Below, piece by piece: positions 41,801 through 52,561 of a stretch of 64,000 bases of DNA. The notes beneath the pieces are model-generated. The model was not told the DNA's origin. It saw only the letters and a program-made list of their open reading frames with translations, and made no database searches. The DNA is from Bugula neritina (Eukaryota; Bryozoa; Gymnolaemata; Cheilostomatida; Bugulidae). The stretch spans positions 10,551,722-10,615,721 of the forward strand of contig OZ037766.1 in the NCBI GenBank assembly GCA_964035545.1. Direction: 5' to 3'. The position numbers and the translations under genes were made by a program. How positions within the stretch are numbered: position 1 is the stretch's first letter; each line of letters opens with the position of its first letter.

Positions 41801-44800
41801 CCTGCTCACTTGTCAGGGTAAAGATGCTTATAGTATACTGGGACTCCGCTTTGATGCTTCGGAAGAGGAAATAAAACGCTACTATAGGCGCCAAGCTGTG
41901 CTCGTTCACCCAGATAAGGTAGGTCCAGGCTTTGCACTTGTTGCAAGGAGTGGGGACAGTTATGCTAGGCAAGCATCTGTATTAATTGTTGTAAGTTGTC
42001 GTTTGCATTAGCCAAAAATCGTACTTGGCTGATTTCTCCCAATATTTTTGTACTGATATTTGTTTATACATGCTTAATTCACAGTTTTATATTGTTACAA
42101 AGGCCACCGAAATGTAACTCTGGTTATATAGTTATAGCTTTCCGCATGATATATTACGTAGGTGACCAGTATTTTGCATATAATGTCTCCATGGAATTTG
42201 GCTGCAAGCCTAGTTTGTAAAGCTGCTTGCAGGGTATTGCTTGTTTTTTTCAGCTACTCTAGTTTAGGATTTCATTTTGTCGCAACTTCTTGCCGTGGCT
42301 TAGCCTAGTGTTCACATGATGTTCACTGTTAAAATTAAGCTCAGGTTTTTTAATGAGAAGACAACTTTTATTAGCAGTTATAGACATATAACCCACAGTG
42401 CAAACTTCAGTGTTGCAGTTTCCTAAATAAACTCTCTATATATATGTATGTATGTATGCATACTACTCTGTGTTTACAGAATCAGCAGGCTGGTGCTGAG
42501 GAGGCTTTTAAGATCCTCGGGCAGGCCGTGGAGTATATAGGAACCCAGGTAAGGGTTACAAGTTACAGTTGTAGTAGTAGAATGTCTGGTGATATATTAA
42601 AATGCTTAGCTAGCATGAGTGAAACCAACTAGTGAGCTTGTACAACTCTAACTGCCCGTAGACAAAAGGCTACACAACTGCAGCTTTGTCATTATTGCTA
42701 GCAATTAATGATTGAATGTTTCTTAGAAACAAAGGACTAGCTAATAAAAGGAATAATCCATAATGTTATTTATATGATATCTAACTAGACTAATATAAGT
42801 ACATTAGTCGTAGCTAGGGTGTAATTAATGCTAGTACTAGTAGGTTAGTAACTGATCAGCCAAGCGTAGCAGATGCAGGAGTTGTTCAACCTTTACTGTT
42901 GATCACATCATTCTTGAGAGATGTGAAAGTTATAAAGGGCTTCATCAGTACTACTTAGTATTTGTGATGTACGCTTGTTAAGTATGTATTGACAAGATAT
43001 GAGTGATAAAACCAGTAAACTCTATCCAAGCACAACTTAGCATATTGTATCTCCAAATAAAACAATTGTTATGTAATGTTGTAGGAAAAAAGGACACTAT
43101 ATGACGAAAAAATAAAAGAACAACAATTTGAAGAAGCCAAAGTAAGGTTTTTACTCGCCTCCAAGTGAGCATTAAATATATTTTCTCACTGGAGCTGACT
43201 CTATGATCTTCGTGTAACTTGTTTGTTCAATTAAAGTCCTAGGTAGGTCTAAAATTTAGTTGCTGTTCTTTTTATTTGCCAATTACTAAAAGCAAGAATA
43301 TTTTGTGCTTGTAGAAGGACATTAGCAACTTGCTGGCACAGTTTCAAGAAAAAATGGCCGAGGTTAGTTTATGTAGATTTTATTTTATAAACTGAAGCAG
43401 CATCCGCATCTACCCAGATAATTCTAAAAAAGATGTTTTGATAGCAATATTTTTGTCATTTAGTATACAAATGATGCTTTTTGTTTGTTTGTAATGGTCA
43501 AGTGCTGGTGTAGTTATAAAGATATTGAACAAAACTACAATGTTTTAGGACTTTTAATGAAATTCATCATGTAGAAACTGATAGTATTATGTGGTAGTTG
43601 TATTGACAGAGTAAGCAAAGCTGTAAAGTACTCTAGAGTTGTAATATTATGTACTGAGTAACTCCATCATATATGTGTAATTTGCTATTTTTAACTGATA
43701 AATTTGTTTTTGCAAGTTTGCACAGAGTAATCGGCTTTGTAATAGAATGATGATGGTAAAGTTTCATAAGTGTTATCATTTATGCACAAGATTTGCTATC
43801 AAAGCATGCCATGCATGTTGGTAGTCATGAACATTTGAGGGTGGTATGCTGGGCTATGTAAATTATAGTGATAACAGATATATGTGTACATGACTGTGAC
43901 CTAATAACTTGAGGATTTATGGAATTTTGCGCCTACCATCTGTTTATAAGATGAACTTTATGTCTGTAAGAATAAGCTAGCGATGTTGTTATCAAGAGTA
44001 TTGGTTGAAGTAAAATCCAACCCATACAATTATAGGTGGAGGTTTCTGAGCTTTGAAAAATATTAGAATATAACTTATTGTTTGTTTGTATGACTAGAAA
44101 GTGGTGGTGTGTTTTGATAGGCTGCGAACTGGATACAATGTACCCACTGTGGTGACAAGCATAGGCGATATCTTACTGAAAAACCTGTATACAGTGCAAG
44201 GAAATGTAACAGATGTCAGTGTTATCATGCTGCTAAAGAGGTAATAGGCTTAGTGAAAATGATTTGTTTGTGCAATTTGATTATATTTAGCTGAATCTTT
44301 CATATAGATTATACCTAACGTTGCCTGTTGTAATGTCTTTAGGGGGAAATATGGGCCGAGACTACATTTATGGGTTTTAAATGGCATTTCTACGCTTGTA
44401 TGGAAAATCAAATATATGATGTTACTGCTTGGGTATCCTGCAAGGTGGGTGTGTGAAATTCACTTACATTTTGTTTTCCTTTATTATTTTTATGGCTAGT
44501 GCAGTTAATAAAAGTGGAGCGTTATGCGTGCTACCATTTTCTGTCTGTAGTCAACATTTTAACTCTGCACACATATTCTGTATATTCCTATTACCTCTAC
44601 ACACATATTATGCATGCTCTCATTCTTGTTGTAATGTTTTGCCACAGCCGGAGATGGCGAACAAGTTCCACCCAAACTCTCATGCTGTCAACGTTAAACT
44701 TACCACTAGTGGCGGGAACAACCGATCAAATTCTAACAGTTTTGGGTTAGTAGTTACTTTGGGTAATAATGTTATTTAGTAAGTGCCTATTTTTTCCATT

Positions 44801-45016
44801 ACCTATGTATGGAATTTTCTTATTATGTGTAAAAATGTAACTGTGTCACCATGTATGTAAAATATGTTTTTTAGAGAAAGTCTGCTCAAAAACCTTTACC
44901 CTCATACGCCTGGTGGGTCAGAAGCTGCTGGGCGGCAGTCCTCTCCTGATAGTCACGCAAAGGCAAATGGAACTTTCTCTAGCAAAAAAGGCAAACGTAG
45001 AGCTCGTCGACGTTAA
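35874..45016 (+). CDS. DNAJC14: DNAJC14-type J-domain protein with membrane segments and Jiv90 domain, 13 coding exons
   Basis: Exons 35874-36961, 37658-37773, 38914-39003, 40008-40116, 41089-41264, 41782-41918, 42480-42548, 43085-43141, 43315-43362, 44121-44240, 44343-44444, 44648-44745 and 44875-45016 join in phase to 783 aa (human DNAJC14 ~700). Residues 1-~430 are Ser/Pro-rich and probably disordered, with a poly-Pro run. Two adjoining hydrophobic segments follow at ~445-505, then a J domain at ~533-612 with HPD at 569-571, then a Jiv90 region ~632-725 with paired cysteines ([26 protein letters not shown]). The C-terminus is basic (GKRRARRR). The family is an ER-membrane co-chaperone that stimulates Hsp70 through the J domain and aids export of membrane receptors. 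The ATG follows an acceptor-like site at 35848, so the 5' UTR is probably spliced. Reading through the first donor would end at 37007, an intron-retention product. Confidence 0.93.
39830..39941 (+). repeat. 16-bp minisatellite in a DNAJC14 intron
   Basis: Seven tandem units of GTAGACAGTRTAGAAT begin at 39830 with a 16-bp period and few substitutions; the seventh decays. Looser relatives extend back to about 39784. It lies in the intron between 39003 and 40008. There are no unique spacers, so it is a plain tandem repeat. Confidence 0.85.
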
Positions 45017-47549
45017 ATAACTTCCACTTTCTATTGGACATCTCTACACCACTTCTGGTTGTTCTCAAGTTTTATTCTGAACCAAATAGCTGAAAGAGAA
45101 ATCTGCATTTGATTTCAAAATTCAGTTTTCACAGATGATGGTTTCTAGCAGAGCTGAACAAAGCCTCGATTGGGGATATATTGTGACTGAAATGGCAAAT
45201 ACTTAAATGTAGTATATAAATTCAACTAAAGTGTCATTCTGTACAATCAATTGCATATTTTCTGTGTGCAGCTCTCCACTCAAGCCAAAAATACAAAACT
45301 TAAAATTAATTATATTTTTGTCAATTTTTGCTTTTTCTAGCAGATTTTTGTTGTTTATTTTTGAAAACACTGTAAGTTGCAAGCTTCTTAGTTTTATTAG
45401 TTACAAATTTTTTTAGGTATAAATGTGATGTCTGTTTTTGCAGTCAGTCTATAGTCTCAACTCACCTTATTTGACCGCTCAACGCCTTTCAGCATTTGAA
45501 TATCCCAGATTGATTCTGGTTAGGATGTCTCTTAAACAGATAAATAAAACGGTGGTTTTTAGAAAGCAAAACCTTTTTTCTGTGATTAATGTCTTATGCT
45601 AAAACATAAAGAATGTCTTTTATTTTGCAGAATCTAAAAGGATAACACACATAGATACTTTATCTGTACTTCCGGTGATAGTAGATTGGGTTAAATTGTA
45701 AATCTGGTTTGTAGGGAATAATTTTACAAGAAAGAGAAACACTGACAAGTCTACACTCAGTCTTCATGGTGTTACACGCCTGAGAGTGCTGCTGTTGTGT
45801 TGCATAAGTGGGACATGCACCTTTAGTCATATATTAGTCAATTGCTGTAATCGCATACATGCTTGATAGCAATAACAACTTTTTATTTGAGACTGGCCAA
45901 CTCTTGGCTAAACATTATTTTAGCTAAATAACTATACACATATTTTTTAAATAATTGAAATTGGTGAAGAGCTCACCTGTTGACATTAGAGCTACAAGTC
46001 TGGAAAGGTTCACTCTGCCTTGCTTTTGAAGCATGAATAAATGCTTTAATAGTGGTATTTGGAAAAAGGATACCCGTCAAAGGATTTATAAACAGCTTTT
46101 TGACCTATAATGCAGTGCCAATGGTATGTAGTTAGTAGTTACTTGGTAAATTCAAGTAACTACTGATACTTTATCAACTATAATAATGGTATAAATAGAA
46201 AGTTGCAATGGAGTGGGTACATTTTTTTTATAGGTTGCATTCCTAAATGTTGCAAAATAAGCCATAGAAGTTGGAACATAGTAATGAGAAAAAGATGTAG
46301 CATTGATCATTTAATAGAAGTAGCGGTCTCGGCGCTTAGGTTCTACAATTTGTTAGGCAAAATTATCTTCCTCTTGGCAAATGCAATTGAGAAGACAATT
46401 GCTATAAAAATAAATATGCTTGACTCTCTTTGAGGTTTCTGCCTAGGCTAGGATTGTAGGAAGGCTCTAGGCCAAGGTTAAGGTCAAGGTAATGTTATGA
46501 AAGTTGCTGAACTAAAGTCTACATTAACATTGCCATTGCTCAATAAAATTAAATTGTGTGAGGTGTTTACTAGATGGTTGATTTATTGGTATTAGTCATC
46601 TAGATTTGATGTAGCCTGAATAGTATTTCCAACCATTTTATTTTGTATTAAACTATAAATGACAAACTTTCAGCCCCTTTTACTTACTCTTAGTCTTACA
46701 CTTAGTGACTTACTCTTAATCTTAGTGACTTACAGTTAGTGTTACTGTTACTGTTAGGGAGTTACACTTACAGTTTCAGTTTGAGTTACTCTCACTCAAA
46801 GTGAAGCTGGAAGTGGAAGCCACTTTTAAATTTAACTTTTAAGAGTCAGAGTAAAACTGCAAACCTCAACAGAAAAGGTACAAAGGGAAAAGTCATTTTA
46901 AAAGTCAAACAAAAATAATCATAATGATAATGAGTATAACTATAATAATAATATTAAATATTAATAGTTTATTAATTAAAAATTAAATATAATATTAATA
47001 TTATTTGTAATCATACTGTTACTCATTATGATTGCCAATTTGAATTATCATGATTATACTTGAATTCGTATTAATTGTAACAATATTTATGTTAAATTAA
47101 GCAATTGTTTGACTCAAAAAAGTTATAATTAGATGTCTTCCTAGCGTTTCTAATAGCTCTTATGAGATCAGTGTTAGATGAGCTAGGCAAGAGCCCCTAA
47201 CTATTTGATTACAAGTGCTTTCTTTTAAACTAAGCTAAAAATAATGATAAATTATAAACATTATTTTTAGAAAGATAAAATTGTTATTGTTGTAAACTGT
47301 TTTAAAAATAGGAAAGTAAGTGAATTAAATTTACTTGGTTAGTGCAGAGCATAAATTTCAAAGGGTAAGGAGGAGGGAGGGGTGAGCAAGTTTAGTCTTG
47401 CATTCAGTACTGTAGCCTCTGCTTTATAACTATTACTACTGACTTTTATAGGTATAGCATAAGGTACATTAGGAGGATGTTGATATATTTGTTTTAATTT
47501 TTGTAGGCTGCCTGCAATATTTTGTCCCACTGAGTATTTGTGGAGCGAT
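45017..47549. other. DNAJC14 3' UTR and intergenic region before HSCB
   Basis: Probable 3' UTR with AATAAA at 45543, then AT-rich sequence with no supported exon. About 46670-47110 is degenerate simple sequence, with CTTACTCTTAGTCTTAC-type words passing into TAATAATATTA. A short GGCCAAGGTTAAGGTCAAGG motif near 46471 resembles AAGGCCAAGCTAAGGCCAAG near 31191, both inside or beside such tracts. Confidence 0.5.
45543..45548 (+). terminator. Poly(A) signal AATAAA for DNAJC14
   Basis: Canonical hexamer 527 nt after the stop codon, the first exact match downstream that I noticed. Confidence 0.45.
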
Positions 47550-49264
47550 ATGGCAAATTTATTGTGCTGCTGTGGCTATACAAATAGACTAGTTGATAGT
47601 ATGGCCAGAAATATGAAATTGCTTAAAGGAATAACAAGCAAAAGAGCTCACATTAAAAGTGTCACACAAAGTAGCCAAATTGAAAGAAATATGTGCTACA
47701 GTAGCTTTCTATTATCGAATTCATATAGCAATCCGATACAAATTGACATGAGAAAAGTGCTGGTATTTAGATTGTCCACATCTTCAGTTCGCCTAGTGAC
47801 AAGCTTCTCTAATAACAATAAATTTTGTTGGAAATGTGGAGGAAAGTTATGTTCTGACAATTCATTTGATGACAGCATTCATCCAGCAGAAAAATTTTAC
47901 TGTCCACATACTGAATGCAAAGCTTTGCAACCTCCTTCAAATGAAGATTATTTTAAACAATTTAGTTTGCCATTGCATTACAACATAGAAGTGTCTGAAT
48001 TGACAAGAAGATATAAGAAAATTCAACAGCGGCTCCACCCTGATAAATTTATTCATGCTTGTGAGGTTAGTACAGTTACAAAGTTGAGTACAAATTATTA
48101 TCATTAACTTTAATAAATATTCAATACTTTCTGCATGTCTGTCTAAGCCACAAGAAAGAATTATACATTTTGTTTTGAGAATTAAAACTATAATAATGAT
48201 TAGACTCTACAGTATTTATTTAAATTGCTGAATTCCAATATTTATTTTTAACATCTGTTGCAGGTCATGGAAGAGAAATGCACTAGTATCACAATTGAGA
48301 ATAGTTATCGTAGTGATTTGAGAGATTGATTTGCCAATAAATGTTGTGGTCTAGCTCACTTGTTATAATATTCCACCCTGTGTAGATAATACAGAGTTTC
48401 TAAACTTCAGAATATTTGGAAATAAAGTTGTAGTCTATTCTACTTTGTGCATGTAATTTTTTGGACAAGAACATTGTGAAAAGGCTTTTGTATACAAATA
48501 ATCTTAGTGAACTTATAGTTGAATGTTTTTGAAAAACGTTTAGTAGTACTGCTAAATGTTTCAGCGTTCAGAAATTTTTTCAATATTCCATAACAAGCAA
48601 CCTAAAATTCATGTTAAATTTATGACTAAACAATTCTACTATATTGCATACATGCGAATTTGTTATAATTTTGCAGAGAAAGTCAAGAAATACTGACATC
48701 TAACAGATGAATATTTTGCCTTCTACTTTTCTAGGAACAAAAGAGACATGCTGCTGAGCAATCTTCATTAATCAACAAAGCTTATGACACCTTGCTGAAA
48801 CCTGTTGCTAGAGCACTTTACATGCTAGAGTTGAATGGACTGTCTTTAGAAGAAGGCGAAGTGACTGTCGATTCTTCACTACTTTTAGAAATTTTAGAAT
48901 TAAATGAAGAAATTGAAGGTGAGAATTGATAATGCAGAACTCTATTTGGGTGCTATGTTTGTCCCTTTTCAGTTTAATCACTGTAAACAATGTCGAAGTG
49001 TTATTTTGCTGTCCTGAATGGATGTATTAATGTAATATAATATAATATGGTTGTTTAATTTATTTTGTACTTTTAGAGTTACAAGAAGAAACTCAACTGA
49101 AAACCATCTTTGAAGAGAATCGTGACAAAATCAGTCATCTTATCGCTAAAATAGAATTAGCATTTCAAGAACAAGACTATTCACGTGCCAAGCAGTTTAT
49201 AGCAGAGATCAAATATTTAGTCAACATTGAGGATAAAATTAAAGAGAAGACCTACTTCCATTGA
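47550..49264 (+). CDS. HSCB: HSCB, mitochondrial Fe-S cluster co-chaperone (DNAJC20), 3 exons
   Basis: Exons 47550-48065, 48735-48918 and 49077-49264 join in phase to 295 aa. HSCB binds the scaffold ISCU and the mitochondrial Hsp70 HSPA9 and speeds transfer of iron-sulfur clusters. Visible parts: a basic, Ser-rich N-terminus; an N-terminal zinc-binding motif with CWKC at 93-96 and a second pair in CPHTEC; a J domain with HPD at 163-165; SSLINKAYDTLLKPVARALY, typical of HSCB; and a helical C-terminal ISCU-binding domain ending NIEDKIKEK. The start chosen is the first in-frame ATG with a strong context (G at -3 and +4). A second in-frame ATG at 47748 would give 229 aa, close to the human 235, with a textbook presequence (MRKVLVFRLSTSSVRLV), so it may be the true start. 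The gene converges on MANF, 196 bp away. Confidence 0.93.
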
Positions 49265-49289
49265 CGTCTCATTAAGGGAAACAACTCTG

Positions 49290-49295
49290 AATAAA
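49290..49295 (+). terminator. Poly(A) signal AATAAA for HSCB
   Basis: Canonical hexamer 25 nt after the HSCB stop, inside the 196-bp gap to the end of MANF. The two 3' UTRs therefore probably abut or overlap. Confidence 0.55.
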
Positions 49296-49460
49296 CCACT
49301 AATTTTTTTACACTATAGACTCAGTTATTTACAAAATATTATATGGTGATGATAGAATGTTCTTCATAACAACTTGTCTTCAGATACATTTAAATTAATT
49401 TAGCGGGTATAATTGGGAAAATGTTTTTGTTGTGGAGAATTTCCTAAAAGTTCAGAGAGA

Positions 49461-50625
49461 TTACAACTCCGATTTTTGGGCAGCTGCCCGGGCAGCAGCC
49501 GCCTCTGGTGCATAGGTAGGCAATAGTTTTTCTACTCTAGCTATAAATTCACTCTTCTCTGTGCACCCTTTGCAATCTTCATTCCAAATAGCCAAAATCT
49601 TCTTCAGTTCTTTAACTTTCATCTTTTTGAAATTGGCATTAACTAAGTCCATCTGCTTTTCTAATAACCAAAAATACATATTTGAATGCAATAAATTGCT
49701 TAGTTTACTAATACGAAATATCAACAGTTGTTTCAATAATTGTACCACTCACCATATTTAAGCTCACAAATTTGACTGTCTTTAGCTTTAAGCTTGTCAC
49801 AAATCTTTTCTGGAGGCATGTAAAATGACAATGGCTTGCTCACATCACCGATAGTGCTAGTTGCAGAGTCTTCCCTGGCTCCAATGTAAAAACACTACAA
49901 TAATTCTACCGTTTAAAACATTATATAATATATACAAAGTTGGGGAGTACGATCAAATTTGATTAAAATATTTTATTACTATTAGATTTATGTGTGTAAG
50001 CCACAATCATCAATTTTTCATGAAACGGTAAGAATGTAAAATATTCCCTATTACACACATTGAAGCTATTATTTTAGTAATGGTGATGGTGCAATGCTGT
50101 AGAAATGTGTCATGGCAATTCAAAAAGCAACAAATTAGCCTAAACTTCTATTGTATGGCTACACTATTGGTTAGTCTCTTTGCTATTAGATGGAGGAGTA
50201 ACGTAAATAAATGCATGAATTTGATGTCTATCAGTGGTTTGCAAAAGTCAAAATATACAGAAAAAAAATCCATACTCGCAATATAAAACACAAATGAAAC
50301 ATAAATAACTTACAAATCGCTCATCTTTTCCCTTGACCTTTTTGCAGAATTTTCGCAGAAGAGTCTCAACTTTGTCTTTGCTTTTTCTATCTTCGTCAGA
50401 TAACGTCTCGGAAAACTTTGTCAACATGTTGACGCAAACTGCTCATTAAAATACAAGTAAACATTATTTTGTGCGTGGATTACGGAGTAGACACACGAAG
50501 CAAAGTAAAACGAAGGCTAAATAAATAAATAAATTTATCTTACCTTCACATTCTTGAGCCTGACTATCATGAACTATTACTGCAATTAGAGTGATGAACA
50601 AACATGCTACTGTAGCTTTGAACAT
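49461..50625 (-). CDS. MANF: MANF (mesencephalic astrocyte-derived neurotrophic factor / ARMET), 4 exons, complete
   Basis: On the minus strand, exons 50625-50544, 50438-50314, 49894-49753 and 49660-49461 join in phase to 182 aa, the same length as the human precursor. MANF is an ER-resident and secreted protein of the unfolded-protein response that binds BiP and protects cells. Visible parts: signal peptide 1-~23 (cut predicted after SQA); an N-terminal saposin-like domain starting QECEVC; all eight family cysteines; the [18 protein letters not shown]-type segment; and a C-terminal SAP-like domain with VKELKKIL and the CKGC motif at 146-149. It ends KSEL, an ER-retrieval signal of the KDEL class; human MANF ends RTDL. 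It converges with HSCB and diverges from HSPA14. I did not find a clear ER-stress element upstream. Confidence 0.97.
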
Positions 50626-52561
50626 CCTTGAGGTTGGCTATGTCTTCTTATTCCAATACTATGCCAAATCAAGTATATTGATCTACAAAAACGAGAATAA
50701 CTAAATATAAATATACTTTTAAGCAATTAAAAACTTAAGATACTATGGAATAAATATAGGGTATATAGCAAATTACAAAATTAATAAGAAAAACATATCT
50801 ATAAACTCTATGAAGCGCAACATAAAGTATCCCAACTGTCCACAGAAGTCCTACTTGTATATTATGAAATACATATCTTGGTGATTATATAGTTGGCTCA
50901 AATTTGCATAAAAACTATCTTTCATGAAAATTAGATACTTGTTATACAATAAATAAATGTACTCGAGTTCAAAATATAACGGAGGCTATGCCATTGACTT
51001 AATAAATAATTCAGTTAAAGTACATATAATAAATTACATATTGTTAAGTAGCTTCATACAACATAAAATCGGCATATATGATTCAATATTACCACAGCTG
51101 CTACAATACCCATAAGTTATAGTCAGAACAACAGTAATAGTTACTAGCATTGTGCAAATGGTTAAACAACCTTATATAATTGTTGATGTACTTCATTTAT
51201 AATAAAATAATAATCATCAGCATTAAGCATTAGTGATCTTATTTTCAAGCATATATGAATAAATTTCATTGTATGTTTATTAGCATTTCTATAAGAGTAT
51301 AATTATAACTATTGGTATTAAATTTACTTAAAGTATAAGTATTAGTATAACCATAAGATTAACTACTAATACTAATACTAATAGTTATTTACTTTTACAG
51401 TAACACTTTTAGTTTTAGTAACCAATTCTAGGTAACTGAATAACTCATTAAATAAGGCAAAGTGAAAGTGTAACACTAAGTCTAACACCAACAGACACAG
51501 TAGAGTCAGAGTGTAGACGTAGTGAGTAACACTAACAGTAACAGTAACACTAACTGTAATGACTAAATCACTAAATCAAAATGTAACAGTAGAACTACAA
51601 CTAGAAGTAGATGTAATACTAATATTAAGTCCAATAGTAATAATAATATTAATAGTAATACTTATACTAGTACCAATAGGAATAGTAATACTAATAGTAC
51701 TACTCATGCTGTACTACTAGTACTGTACTACTACTACTACTAGTACTAGAAGTAGAGTGCTACTTGAGTAGCACTAGTAGTTGAAAGCCGCTTTCGGCCT
51801 CTTTAATACTGAAATTCAAATTGACTATCAGTTTGAGATTTGAAATTGAATGATACAATCTGGGGAAACTTACACGTCAACCAAGTATGTCTGTGAACAA
51901 CTCTATTGTATTTTATTTCGTGGCAGTCTGATTGTGAACGTTATGTGCCAATGAATGGTACTATTTGTCAATTCATATTTTATTACATTCATACAAAAAG
52001 AAAATTCCCGTGTCTGGCTTAACGTCTATAAACTAAAATAATATCGCCGTTCTGCTAAATATATATATTCATATAATAAAACTTGGATGAAAAATGTCTA
52101 ATACCTATAATCATAGGCTACTAAATATTTTTGGACACGTACTTGTCGATTTACGATTGGCCAAGTGTTGCTCAAAGAAAGCGCCGTGCCGAACTTTGGA
52201 GACAACTCCGAAACCAAAATTATAGCTTCAGCTCAGTGCTCGAGACCAATGCACTCAATAATATTGGTTTATTCCAGCTCAGTGCTCGAGACTCTCAAAC
52301 TACTGCACTCATTCACCACCAACTAGGAGCTGCTTATAGAACCATACCAATGTAAAACGATGTAAAGCTTTTTTTGAAAAGATAATAATTATTGTAAAAG
52401 GAATAATTATTGAATAGACAAGTTTCCAAAGACATACGGGAAAATTGTGCGGTACGACGAGAAAAACGGAAAAACAACATCAAGAACAAGGCTATGAATT
52501 ATAATATAATATTTTTATGGAACAATGTCTTGAAAGAACCAGCGCTATTTATAAAACAAGC
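50626..52561. other. Divergent upstream region shared by MANF and HSPA14
   Basis: This 1.9 kb must carry the promoters of both genes, which are transcribed away from each other. No canonical ER-stress element (CCAAT-N9-CCACG) was seen by eye. About 51280-51790 is degenerate simple sequence (TACTACTACTAGTACTAG words). A direct repeat CAGCTCAGTGCTCGAGA occurs at 52229-52245 and 52275-52291, 46 bp apart, just upstream of HSPA14. An open frame spans it, but I do not recognise the product. Confidence 0.5.

Noticed and set aside
52131-52355. 74-codon open frame upstream of HSPA14
   Set aside because: It begins without ATG and spans a direct repeat. I see no domain and no splice link to a known exon. 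It may be UTR.
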